A program made the position numbers and the translations under genes. Source: UM-FILTER-40-17 sp032251335 (lineage in GTDB: Bacteria; Bacteroidota; Bacteroidia; Flavobacteriales; Flavobacteriaceae). Taken from it: DNA of 64,000 nt. The DNA lies in contig JAVVDW010000010.1 of the NCBI GenBank assembly GCA_032251335.1, forward strand, positions 50,143 to 114,142. Direction: 5' to 3'. Below the pieces are notes generated by a model. It was not told the DNA's origin, ran no database searches, and saw only the letters and a list, made by a program, of their open reading frames with translations. This document shows, one piece after another, positions 16,372 through 24,347 of this stretch; positions within the stretch are counted from its first letter, which is position 1, and each line of letters opens with the position of its first letter.

Positions 16372-18771
16372 TCAGATACGCAGCAACTTTTTCCACAGCG
16401 GTTTTTTGTGGTTTGCATCATTTTCGTAGCCATAGCCGTAGCCGTAGCCATAGCCGTAACCATAACCATAACCCTTTTCATAATCGGTATCGTTCAGCAA
16501 CATGGTCATTCGTGGCAACTTTTTGGTTTGATATATATCTTTTGCCACTTGTAGCATTCGCTTATCTAAAAAGTGTACGCGTGTCACATAGATAAACATG
16601 TCTGCATATTTGGCCAGCAACATCGTATCGGTTACCAAACTCACCGGTGCGGTATCCACAATGATATAATCGTATTTAAGCGATTTAATTTCAGAAAAGA
16701 AATGAGCCACCCTATTGTTCAAAAGCAATTCGGAAGGGTTGGGCGGAATCACGCCAGAGGTGATGATATCAAAATTAAGTGACTTATCTTTCGTGATAAT
16801 GTCTTCAATCTTTATTTTTTCATCCACAAGAAAGTGCACAAATCCTTTTCCATCCTTGATAGATAGATATTCAGCCACTTTGGGGTTTCTGACATCGGCA
16901 CCCACAAGGAGTACTTTTTTGTTTGAAAGTGACAAAACACTTGCCAAATTGAGCGAAACAAAGGATTTACCTTCGCCTTTAGTGGTGGAAGTAACAAAAA
17001 TGGTTTTTGTAAACTGGTAGTTGTTTTCGGTGAGAATAAAGTTCAAATTGGTTCTGAGTAAGCGGAAAGCTTCTGAGGTTGAGCTCCGGTCTGAAGCAGA
17101 AACAACGAGTGCATCACTTGATATGCTTTTGGGAATGTCACCAATAATAGGTGCGCCCACAAGTTTTTCTAAATCTTGTCTGGAATTCACTTTGGTATCA
17201 AGTAAATCTTTGAGATAGATAAAACCGAAAGGAACCAGAAGCCCCAACAAAAGGCCCGCCAGATAAATGATGTTTTTTTTAGGAGAGACGGGTCTGTTAC
17301 TGCCATAGGCGCTGTCAATTACTTTGGCAATAGGTGCGGTAACTGCAAGAGAAATAGCCGTTTCTTCTCTTTTTTGAAGCAGGTATTCATACAAAGTTGC
17401 TTTAATCAGTTGCTGCCGTCCAATACTCCTAAAGATTCTTTCTTGGCCGGGCACAGAGGCTATTTGACCGTCGATGATACGTTCGTTTGAAATGAGATTT
17501 TTCTTAGTGATTTCCAACGATGACAACACATTTTGGATACTTTCCATGATGTTGCCTCTGAACTGATTGAGTTGTGCATTGAGATTTTGTATCACCGGAT
17601 TTTCGGGCGTTGAGCTCGATAAAATGCGGTTTCTTTGTATGACCAATTCGTTGTATTGGGCTATAAAACTATTGATGGTATTGTCTTCTATACCAATATT
17701 TGCGGGCAAAAGACCATTTTTGTTTTCTTCCTTATTCAAATATTCCTGAAGAAAATTCACCAAACTGATTTGATTTTCTACATCGGCGATTTTCAGTGTA
17801 TAACTCCCGGAGGCTTCCACAAAAAGCTTGGCTTCAGATTCAATATCGGTAAGCCTGTTTTCCTTTTTAAAATCTTCAACATCTTTTTCAACCTCTGTCA
17901 ACTCTTTTTCAATGACACTGAGGCGTTCTTCTATAAACCTCAACGTATTTGAAGACACCATGTTTTTTTCTTCGATTCCATCAGAATTGTAAAATTTGAT
18001 AAGATTGTCGATAATGTCTATCGCTTTATCTCTGACGGGATCCTGAAGCGAAATTTGAAGTACCGAAGTTCCCTTTGCCGCAATATTTACGTTGAGCGCT
18101 GCGCTATAGCCTTGAACGGCTCTTTCTACGGAACCGATTTGGATGAGGTACTTTTTGTGAATGTCTTCAAAGGAATCTTCTAAAAAATCGGGTAAAAGTG
18201 TCAAAATTCCTATTTCAGTAGCTATGGGATCGCCAAAACCGAAAGAAACCGTTTGACTATCCTTTCCGAAATTATAAAGAGTGAAACGCTCCGGAGAATC
18301 AATAACCAATTCGAAATTGACAGGTACTGTAATAGCAACGGTGTCATAAGGTCTGAAATGGACAACAACCGGATTTTGGTATCCGTAAATTTCAGAAGTT
18401 CTGACATTTCCCACAGAATACATTCTGATATCGAGTCTCAATTTCTCGACCACTTTGCGCATCAGCGATCTCGACTTTAAAACTTCTATTTCGTTTTCTA
18501 CAGAGTTCGTACTGTTTCCCAACAAGCCCAAATCTTCAAAAGCACTGAGTTCAGAAATGCCCGATCCGGCTTTTTTGTCCTTGACTAAAATGGTGGAAGT
18601 TGCTTGATATATGGGTGTTGCCGAATATCTGAGGTATAAAAAAGTAATGACAAGTGCTAAAAAAACAGAGGTCACAAACCACTTCCAATGCATGAGGTAT
18701 TTTTCTACCAAAGCTCTGATAGAAATGGCATCTTCCATATTTGTATAATGATTTTCCGGAGTTGTGTTCAT
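16372..18771 (-). CDS. Wzc-like polysaccharide co-polymerase and tyrosine kinase
   Basis: This inner-membrane protein controls exopolysaccharide chain length and carries a cytoplasmic BY-kinase domain. The 799 residues show TM1 near residue 35, a Wzz domain, a long periplasmic coiled-coil region (about 270-480), a second TM (NIIYLAGLLLGLLVPFGFIYL), then the kinase with Walker A GEGKS, Walker A' LLVGADVRNP and Walker B DYIIVDTAP. The C-terminus has eight consecutive Gly-Tyr pairs (767-782), the expected autophosphorylation cluster in an unusually regular form. It lies 13 bp after the Wza-like gene, so they form one unit. The CpsB-like phosphatase at 8299 is the likely antagonist. Confidence 0.95.
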   Translation of the reverse strand: MNTTPENHYTNMEDAISIRALVEKYLMHWKWFVTSVFLALVITFLYLRYSATPIYQATSTILVKDKKAGSGISELSAFEDLGLLGNSTNSVENEIEVLKSRSLMRKVVEKLRLDIRMYSVGNVRTSEIYGYQNPVVVHFRPYDTVAITVPVNFELVIDSPERFTLYNFGKDSQTVSFGFGDPIATEIGILTLLPDFLEDSFEDIHKKYLIQIGSVERAVQGYSAALNVNIAAKGTSVLQISLQDPVRDKAIDIIDNLIKFYNSDGIEEKNMVSSNTLRFIEERLSVIEKELTEVEKDVEDFKKENRLTDIESEAKLFVEASGSYTLKIADVENQISLVNFLQEYLNKEENKNGLLPANIGIEDNTINSFIAQYNELVIQRNRILSSSTPENPVIQNLNAQLNQFRGNIMESIQNVLSSLEITKKNLISNERIIDGQIASVPGQERIFRSIGRQQLIKATLYEYLLQKREETAISLAVTAPIAKVIDSAYGSNRPVSPKKNIIYLAGLLLGLLVPFGFIYLKDLLDTKVNSRQDLEKLVGAPIIGDIPKSISSDALVVSASDRSSTSEAFRLLRTNLNFILTENNYQFTKTIFVTSTTKGEGKSFVSLNLASVLSLSNKKVLLVGADVRNPKVAEYLSIKDGKGFVHFLVDEKIKIEDIITKDKSLNFDIITSGVIPPNPSELLLNNRVAHFFSEIKSLKYDYIIVDTAPVSLVTDTMLLAKYADMFIYVTRVHFLDKRMLQVAKDIYQTKKLPRMTMLLNDTDYEKGYGYGYGYGYGYGYGYENDANHKKPLWKKLLRI
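16426..16473 (-). repeat. (Gly-Tyr)8 coding repeat in the Wzc-like kinase tail
   Basis: Eight tandem six-base units encode GY at residues 767-782. Both codons vary (GGT/GGC and TAT/TAC), so the protein pattern rather than the DNA repeat appears to be maintained. Length changes by slippage remain possible. Confidence 0.95.
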
Positions 18772-18784
18772 AATAAACTGTTTC

Positions 18785-19552
18785 TTAGCGCGTAATCACG
18801 GCTATAAGGGTGATTAAAGTAGAAGTTAATGAAAGCCAAAAAGTAGTTGCCGTACTTACGGATGCCGACCGAACTTTGGCTTTGTTGGGTTCTACATAAA
18901 CAATATCATTCTGTTTTAAGAAATAAGCCGGTGATGCGAAAACGTCTTTTTTGGTCAAATCTATCACGAATTCTTTTCTAAAACCATCTTCTTCGCGAAT
19001 GACTTTTACGTTGTCTCTTTTTCCCTGTATGGTCATGTCGCCGGCCAATCCTAAAGCCTCGGGCAAAGATATGCGTTCGTTTTGGATGACAAAACTTCCG
19101 GGGCGCTGTACATCTCCCAACACGGTGACCTTAAAGTTCATAATCCGAACTGTGATGATGGGTTCTTTCACATAGACGCTGATTTTCTCTGTCAACAAAT
19201 CCACCAATTCTCTGCGAGTTCTGCCGGCAACTTCTATTCTTCCCAAGATGGGATAATTGATGGTTCCATCCGAATTTACCAAATAGGTTTGCAGCATGGG
19301 TTGGCCCGTCGCCCTGCCGTCTATACTGCTCTGTGCCGCAATGGGAAGGTTAAACGGTGTAACAGATTCTAAGTTTAAAGCGGAAACCGTAATTGAGAGT
19401 ATGTCATCGGGGGCAATTTTTAGGTCGTATTGGATGGGAATTGTTGAGGTTATCGACTCATCTCCTTGAAAATAAGCGATATCTTTGGATGACTTACACG
19501 AAAAGATAGTTATTATAAAAAACAAGCTCAACAGCTTGGTTAGGTGATGCAT
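18785..19552 (-). CDS. Wza-like outer-membrane polysaccharide export lipoprotein
   Basis: This is a polysaccharide biosynthesis/export family protein forming the periplasmic and outer-membrane part of the exporter that docks with Wzc. The 255 residues carry a lipoprotein signal ending IFSC (Cys19), a poly-export domain (YDLKIAPDDILSITVSAL), an SLBB domain (FKVTVLGDVQRPGSF) and a C-terminal hydrophobic segment. It is shorter than E. coli Wza, as usual in Bacteroidota. An upstream ATG at 19570 would add six residues; I prefer 19552 for its compact signal peptide. A -7 box lies at 19593-19600. It precedes the Wzc-like gene with a 13-bp gap. Confidence 0.93.
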   Translation of the reverse strand: MHHLTKLLSLFFIITIFSCKSSKDIAYFQGDESITSTIPIQYDLKIAPDDILSITVSALNLESVTPFNLPIAAQSSIDGRATGQPMLQTYLVNSDGTINYPILGRIEVAGRTRRELVDLLTEKISVYVKEPIITVRIMNFKVTVLGDVQRPGSFVIQNERISLPEALGLAGDMTIQGKRDNVKVIREEDGFRKEFVIDLTKKDVFASPAYFLKQNDIVYVEPNKAKVRSASVSTATTFWLSLTSTLITLIAVITR

Positions 19553-19592
19553 AGTTAGTTTTTCGGGCATGTTCTACATATTAATAAGCTTG

Positions 19593-19600
19593 CAAATATA
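19593..19600 (-). promoter_or_regulatory. -7 element for the wza-wzc unit
   Basis: Read on the minus strand this is TATATTTG, a perfect TAnnTTTG. A start near 19587 would give a leader of about 35 nt to the ATG at 19552. No TTG is well placed for a -33 element. Confidence 0.55.
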
Positions 19601-19642
19601 ACAACTCCTTTTTTAAGAAAATGTTTTTACAGTTGATAGATA

Positions 19643-21595
19643 CTATAAATCCGTATTTTTTAGATCAAGTGATTGAAAAACTGAATTTTGACTGATAAAT
19701 TCCGGGACAATTTCCTTCATTTTGGATACCATTTTAACCAAATCTTGATGCGATGACACCAAAGCATACAATTCTTGTATTTGGTTTGTTACTTCATCAA
19801 AACCATAACTCCGCTCAGTCGCTATCATTATCTTTTCATTATAGGTGGGATGTGTGGTGGCTCTGTCGTTGAGCAGTTCTTCATAAAGTTTTTCACCGGG
19901 TCTGAGTCCGGTAATTTTAATATCAATATCAACGTAAGGTTTGTAACCGGATAATCTGATCATTTTTTCTGCCAAATCCATAATCCTAACGGGTTCGCCC
20001 ATATCAAAAATAAAAATTTCCCCGCCACTTCCCATAGCACCGGCTTCCAAAACCAATTGGCAAGCTTCTTTGATGGTCATAAAATAGCGGATGATATCCG
20101 GATGGGTGATGGTTACCGGACCGCCTTGGGCTATTTGCTCTTTAAAAATGGGCACTACGGATCCGTTCGAACCCAATACATTTCCAAAACGCGTGGTGAT
20201 AAATTTTGTGTGATGATCTATAGATCTGGAGTTGAGCGACTGTACATAAATTTCGGCTATGCGCTTAGAGGCTCCCATGACGTTGCTGGGCCTAACGGCT
20301 TTGTCGGTGGAAACCATCACAAAACGATCTACCAAAAATTTGATGGATAGGTCTGCTAAATTTTTGGTACCGAAAACATTGGTCATAAGTGCTTCATAAG
20401 GATTCATTTCCATGAGCGGCACATGTTTGTAGGCTGCTGCATGGCAAACAATCTCGGGTCTGAATTGCTCAAAAATATGATGCAAACGATCGTAATTGGT
20501 GATGTCTGCCAAAATTTGCCTGATTTTTAAGTCGGGAAATTCTGCACTCAATTTATTCCCCAATTCAAACATGGGCGATTCTGCTTGGTCCAGCAAAATC
20601 AATTCGTAAGGTTTGAAAGTAGCCAACTGATGGGCTATTTCACTCCCAATAGAACCTGCAGCACCGGTTACCAAAATCGTTTTTTTCTTGATTTTCTTCT
20701 TTATGAGTTTGGTATCCAACACGATGGGCTTCCGTTCGAGTAGATCTTCAATTTCAATGTTGGTGATTTGGGTTGATAAGGGTTTCTCGGTATTGATATC
20801 CTCTATAACCGGAGCCACATAAACCTTAAAACCATTTTCAATGCAAATATTTAAAAATAATTTACGATTTATCCCTTTAGGTAAAATACTGGGAATTAAA
20901 ATCGCATCTACTTTTAGCAGACTTAGACCCTCAAAATTATCCTCACCCACATAGGTTATGGGTAAGTTTAAAATCCTTTTAGACTGGTTTTTTTTTCTGG
21001 TGTCTAAAAAAGTGACCAACCGAAACCGCCTCGGCTTTTCGGACAACAAAGCAGAACCCATCGAAATGGAACTGTCATTTACGCCCAAAATGGCAAGGCG
21101 TTGCACGTTTTTTGTGTTAAAAGAATAGATGTAGTCATAGGTTTGCTTTACAAATATCCTAAAAAACAGTAACAAACTGAAAGCCATCATTGTATAAATT
21201 ACCAGTGTTGCAGTTCTAAAGTAGTATGCACCTGTAAACATTAAACAGCCCATATTGATAGAAACCAAAACCGCGAAAGATGATACTGTAGCCAAAAGCA
21301 ACCTACCCACATCTATAATGGTTGCATGCCTAATGAGACCACTGTAAGTTCTAAAAACCAGAAAGAACACTGCTGTCACAGACATTAACAAGGTAAACTT
21401 ATTAAACAGTTCCCCAAGACTAGCAGTGGGGTCAAAAGAAAGTGTATTGATAATAAAGAAAGTAATCACACAGGCAAACAACAACAGCATTAGGTCAATA
21501 CCAAAAACAATCCAACGCGGCAAAAAACCGAATCGCTGTAGCAATCGGTGACTAAAGAATTTTAAGAAGTGACTTAATTTGTAAATTCTTCTCAT
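19643..21595 (-). CDS. Membrane-anchored UDP-sugar 4,6-dehydratase (CapD/PglF/WbpM type)
   Basis: This long-form SDR converts a UDP-N-acetyl-hexosamine to a 4-keto-6-deoxy sugar, the first step to many bacillosamine- or QuiNAc-type residues. With the start at 21595 it has 650 residues. Four N-terminal TM helices (starting LPRWIVFGIDLMLLLFACVI) precede a cytoplasmic CoA-like and then an NAD-binding domain with TGAAGSIGSEI, where the fingerprint reads GxxGxxG. A catalytic region with MGASKRIAE and a C-terminal GLRPGEKLYEEL follow. ATGs at 21613 and 21700 are also possible. With the next gene, a PLP aminotransferase, it could make an amino-dideoxy sugar. Confidence 0.92.
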   Translation of the reverse strand: MRRIYKLSHFLKFFSHRLLQRFGFLPRWIVFGIDLMLLLFACVITFFIINTLSFDPTASLGELFNKFTLLMSVTAVFFLVFRTYSGLIRHATIIDVGRLLLATVSSFAVLVSINMGCLMFTGAYYFRTATLVIYTMMAFSLLLFFRIFVKQTYDYIYSFNTKNVQRLAILGVNDSSISMGSALLSEKPRRFRLVTFLDTRKKNQSKRILNLPITYVGEDNFEGLSLLKVDAILIPSILPKGINRKLFLNICIENGFKVYVAPVIEDINTEKPLSTQITNIEIEDLLERKPIVLDTKLIKKKIKKKTILVTGAAGSIGSEIAHQLATFKPYELILLDQAESPMFELGNKLSAEFPDLKIRQILADITNYDRLHHIFEQFRPEIVCHAAAYKHVPLMEMNPYEALMTNVFGTKNLADLSIKFLVDRFVMVSTDKAVRPSNVMGASKRIAEIYVQSLNSRSIDHHTKFITTRFGNVLGSNGSVVPIFKEQIAQGGPVTITHPDIIRYFMTIKEACQLVLEAGAMGSGGEIFIFDMGEPVRIMDLAEKMIRLSGYKPYVDIDIKITGLRPGEKLYEELLNDRATTHPTYNEKIMIATERSYGFDEVTNQIQELYALVSSHQDLVKMVSKMKEIVPEFISQNSVFQSLDLKNTDL

Positions 21596-21948
21596 CTGTA
21601 TTTTTTTTATCATTAAAATACATCCTCTGTAAAAAATACTTCCGAATTTCTTATCAAATGTAAAAATCCGGCTTTGAAGCTTTCTTTCATTACTCTGCAA
21701 AAATAGTGAATTAAACGATTGTTAATGAAATTCCCCTGTTTTTAACAATTTGATGATGTTCTTTTTAATATGTAAAACAAATCAAAACAAATATACCCTA
21801 CCTTTTTAATAGAATTCATTTGTAAAAACATCAAACATCTACAAGCAACAAACCTCTTTGAGTCTTATGTTGAATAAATGGAAAGCTTTCGATTAATGCC
21901 CAAAAATCGCCAAGAAATTTAAAAACAAAATACCTAAATACGGGTATT
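21596..21948. other. Spacer upstream of the CapD-like gene
   Basis: No gene is recognised here. On the minus strand a TATATTTG lies at 21795-21788, a plausible -7 element for the dehydratase gene with an 80-190-nt leader depending on which ATG is used. There is no matching -33 TTG. The rest is AT-rich spacer before the aminotransferase stop at 21949. Confidence 0.6.
21788..21795 (-). promoter_or_regulatory. -7 element upstream of the CapD-like gene
   Basis: On the minus strand this is TATATTTG, a perfect TAnnTTTG. It would direct transcription into the dehydratase gene and suggests that gene need not depend on the aminotransferase transcript. Confidence 0.45.
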
Positions 21949-23097
21949 TTAAGCAAAGTAGGTTTGTAGTGCTTCTTTAATCCTATCTCTGTCTGGATCA
22001 GAAAGATTTGAACCCGACGGCAAACACAAACCGTTTTCGAAAAGGGTTTCCGCCACTTGATTGCCATAATAAGGATAGGAACTAAAAACAGGCTGCAAGT
22101 GCATCGGTTTCCAAAGCGGCCTGCTCTCTATGTTTAAAGACTCCAGAAAAAGCCGCAAACCTTCGCGGGTTTTACCGCTTTCCGGATCTATGGTTACACA
22201 GCTCAACCAATAGTTTGACTCATATTCCGGTGAGGGCGTTTCAAAAACTTTGACCACGGGTATGTCTTTGAGTATTTCCTTGTAAAACGCATGCATGGCA
22301 CGTCGTTGGTTTACCCTGTCGGGCAATACCCGCATCTGCCCGCGTCCGATGCCGGCACAAATATTACTCATGCGATAATTATAACCTATATGGCTGTGCT
22401 GATAATGCGGTGCTGCATCTCTGGCTTGGGTGGCTAAAAAAACGGCTTTTTCCTGATGTGCTTTTGATTTGCAAACCAAAGCACCACCGCCTGATGTCGT
22501 AATTATCTTGTTTCCGTTGAAAGACAAAATCCCGAAATCGCCAAAAGTACCGCACGGGCTACCTTTATAAGTGCTTCCCAGCGCCTCCGCGCTGTCTTCT
22601 ATAAGGACAATGTCATATTTTTTGCAGATGGCACCTACAGCTTCCACTTGATAGGGTGTGCCATACAAGTGCACTGCCACCAATGCTTTCGGTTTTTTCC
22701 CTTTTTTGATCCGGTCTTGGATAGCCGCTTCCAAAACATCCGGACATAAATTCCAGGTTTGGGCTTCACTGTCTATAAAAACCGGTGTGGCATACTGATA
22801 CCGAATGGGATTGGCAGAGGCAGAAAAGGTCATGCTCTGACACAAGACCTCATCGCCCGGCTCCACTCCGGCTAAAATTAAAGACAAATGCAGAGCCGCT
22901 GTTCCTGAACTGAGCGCAGCCACAAATAAAGGACTGCCCGAACCTACGAGGTAATTTTCAATGTCCATTTCCAAACCCGATACGTTTGGACCAAGAGGCG
23001 CCACCCAGTTCGTATCAAAAGCTTCTTGCACAAAACGCACCTCTTCTCCACCCATGTGCGGAGATGACAACCAAATTTTAGGGAGTAGATCGGCCAT
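21949..23097 (-). CDS. DegT/DnrJ/EryC1/StrS-family sugar aminotransferase (PglE-like)
   Basis: This PLP-dependent aminotransferase acts on 4-keto sugar nucleotides. The 382 residues show IWLSSPHMGGEE at the N-terminus, a GTAALHLSL phosphate-binding segment, the EDSAEALGSTYKG motif (Asp contacting the PLP ring nitrogen) and the Schiff-base lysine in FNGNKIITTSGGGAL. These fit the UDP-4-amino sugar type (PglE, PerA-like). It lies upstream of the membrane-anchored dehydratase on the same strand, supporting a dehydratase-aminotransferase pathway for a surface amino-sugar. The sugar transferase and acetyltransferase that often accompany it are not in the window. Confidence 0.92.
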   Translation of the reverse strand: MADLLPKIWLSSPHMGGEEVRFVQEAFDTNWVAPLGPNVSGLEMDIENYLVGSGSPLFVAALSSGTAALHLSLILAGVEPGDEVLCQSMTFSASANPIRYQYATPVFIDSEAQTWNLCPDVLEAAIQDRIKKGKKPKALVAVHLYGTPYQVEAVGAICKKYDIVLIEDSAEALGSTYKGSPCGTFGDFGILSFNGNKIITTSGGGALVCKSKAHQEKAVFLATQARDAAPHYQHSHIGYNYRMSNICAGIGRGQMRVLPDRVNQRRAMHAFYKEILKDIPVVKVFETPSPEYESNYWLSCVTIDPESGKTREGLRLFLESLNIESRPLWKPMHLQPVFSSYPYYGNQVAETLFENGLCLPSGSNLSDPDRDRIKEALQTYFA

Positions 23098-23273
23098 AAC
23101 ATTTTCTTCTTATCAGGTAACGATGTAATCTTATACCATTTATGAGCAAACGAAAGTAATACAAATCTGAAAAAAATTGGAAATAAATAAATTTGTTCTT
23201 TTTAAGAAACCTCCTAAAAATTAACTTAAAAAACCCGCGAATGTCATCTTATTGATTATAAGATATTTACATT

Positions 23274-23289
23274 TGTGATATAGATCACA
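23274..23289. promoter_or_regulatory. CRP/FNR-family operator candidate
   Basis: TGTGATATAGATCACA differs by one base from the ideal E. coli CRP palindrome TGTGATCTAGATCACA, and both half-sites (TGTGA, TCACA) are perfect. It is 177 bp from the aminotransferase start and about 390 bp from the small-peptide start, in intergenic DNA. Which Bacteroidota regulator would bind it is not known from this window. Confidence 0.55.
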
Positions 23290-23390
23290 TCGAACTAGAA
23301 AACATCCGTATTGTCCAAATAATAGGTGTCTAAATAATCGATAAACAGATGAAAGTCAACCGATAAAATGTAAAAAAATCCGATTAAATG

Positions 23391-23420
23391 TTTGGATTTA
23401 CTGAAATTAACATATATTTG
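23391..23420 (+). promoter_or_regulatory. Promoter for the small-peptide and membrane-protein locus
   Basis: TTTG (23391-23394), 18 bp, then TATATTTG (23413-23420) is a perfect Bacteroidota promoter. The start would be near 23427, leaving a leader of about 235 nt before the peptide ATG at 23663, long for this genome. Confidence 0.7.
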
Positions 23421-23662
23421 CGTAAGCTAGTAAGGAATTCAGGTTAAATATGACTAATAATTATGTTCTTCACGTGTCGTTTAACCAACTTTGTTACAAT
23501 TAATTACCTCAAAAAATTGTAATTTATATTTAGAATAATTAAACGTTATTTTTAAATAGACTATATTTGAATGGCTATCAGGGCTTTGCGGTTACAAAAA
23601 TAGTGTTTAGGTTTGTATCAGATTTAAAAACGAAATAAATTATTAACCTAAATATTAAGACC

Positions 23663-23806
23663 ATGAAAACTCCTAAATTTTTAACCGCAATTGCATTAGT
23701 AACCATTTTTTTCGTAGCTTTGGTAGCATCAAACGTTTCAAGCATCCAAGATGACCAAACAATCGCAGTGGACAAAACAACGATTCGCATCCCTCCGTAC
23801 GGGTAG
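23663..23806 (+). CDS. 47-residue secreted peptide of unknown function
   Basis: I do not recognise a family. The product starts with a textbook signal sequence (MKTPKF, then a hydrophobic core IALVTIFFVALVAS). It leaves a short mature part of about 25 residues that ends DKTTIRIPPYG. Two promoter-like motifs lie upstream, and the frame ends inside the next gene, overlapping it by 56 bp in a different frame. The compact signal-plus-charged-tail design resembles small exported peptides rather than a decayed gene. Alternatives are a leader peptide coupling translation to the downstream gene, or a chance ORF. The strong signal peptide makes chance unlikely. Confidence 0.65.
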   Translation: MKTPKFLTAIALVTIFFVALVASNVSSIQDDQTIAVDKTTIRIPPYG

Positions 23807-24311
23807 TATTATACTGTTTCTCATAGCAGCATCACCCCTGCTGTTTTTTTCATATTTGGTGTTTCCTACCGATAAAGTTTGGGAGACGCCTTTTTTTGTT
23901 TATGAAAGTGGCTATTTTGAAAATGTTCAAACCTACTTTTGGACTTTAATGTCAAAATTTGTACCCATTTTTTTATTGGCTATATGGTTTGCCACCTGTA
24001 AACATTGGTGGTATCATGCCATTGTGATTCCATTATCTATGTTTATTTTTCAACTAATTAGTGCTATTGTTCTTGATTTTGAAAGAGAAGGTGATTCACT
24101 CGAACTCTATGTTATGATACCTATAATTACAGGTATGATTTTCATTCTCTATTTTATAAGGTACAATTTGCGTAACCGTATTCAAATCATCAACCTCGAT
24201 GACGATATCGACAAAGAGCTGGAAAAAATAGACCGCCTCGACGAACTCAAAGCCAAAGAAAAAGAAAAGCGCGCCCGCGCCGGATCTCGCGATATAAACG
24301 ATTTGCTGTAA
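23751..24311 (+). CDS. Four-helix membrane protein of unknown function
   Basis: The 186-residue product has four predicted TM helices (SIILFLIAASPLLFFSYLVF; FVPIFLLAIWFATC; AIVIPLSMFIFQLISAIVL; LYVMIPIITGMIFILYFI). It ends in a cytoplasmic acidic and then basic coiled-coil tail (DDDIDKELEKIDRLDELKAK). I recall similar flavobacterial hypotheticals with an RTGSIILFL start and CKHWWYH, but no function. The ATG at 23751 lies inside the preceding peptide gene. No later ATG precedes TM1, so a real 56-bp overlap is likely. The gene lies between exopolysaccharide genes, on the opposite strand to them. Confidence 0.8.
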   Translation: MTKQSQWTKQRFASLRTGSIILFLIAASPLLFFSYLVFPTDKVWETPFFVYESGYFENVQTYFWTLMSKFVPIFLLAIWFATCKHWWYHAIVIPLSMFIFQLISAIVLDFEREGDSLELYVMIPIITGMIFILYFIRYNLRNRIQIINLDDDIDKELEKIDRLDELKAKEKEKRARAGSRDINDLL

Positions 24312-24347
24312 GTGACTTTTTCTAAAATAAACCAATTAATCGGCTCT

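Larger units (their letters stand above)
23098..23662. other. 565-bp divergent control region with a CRP-like site
   Basis: No gene over 20 codons is convincing here. The region separates the leftward aminotransferase from a rightward small-peptide gene. It holds a near-perfect CRP-type palindrome (23274-23289), a TTTG-N18-TATATTTG promoter (23391-23420) and a second TATATTTG (23562-23569) without a -33 partner. A 17-codon open frame (ATG at 23450) lies in the presumed leader. Confidence 0.7.

Noticed and set aside
23450..23503. 17-codon open frame in the leader of the peptide gene, considered as a leader peptide
   Set aside because: No codon runs, attenuator hairpins or start context support regulation; kept only as a note in the spacer description.
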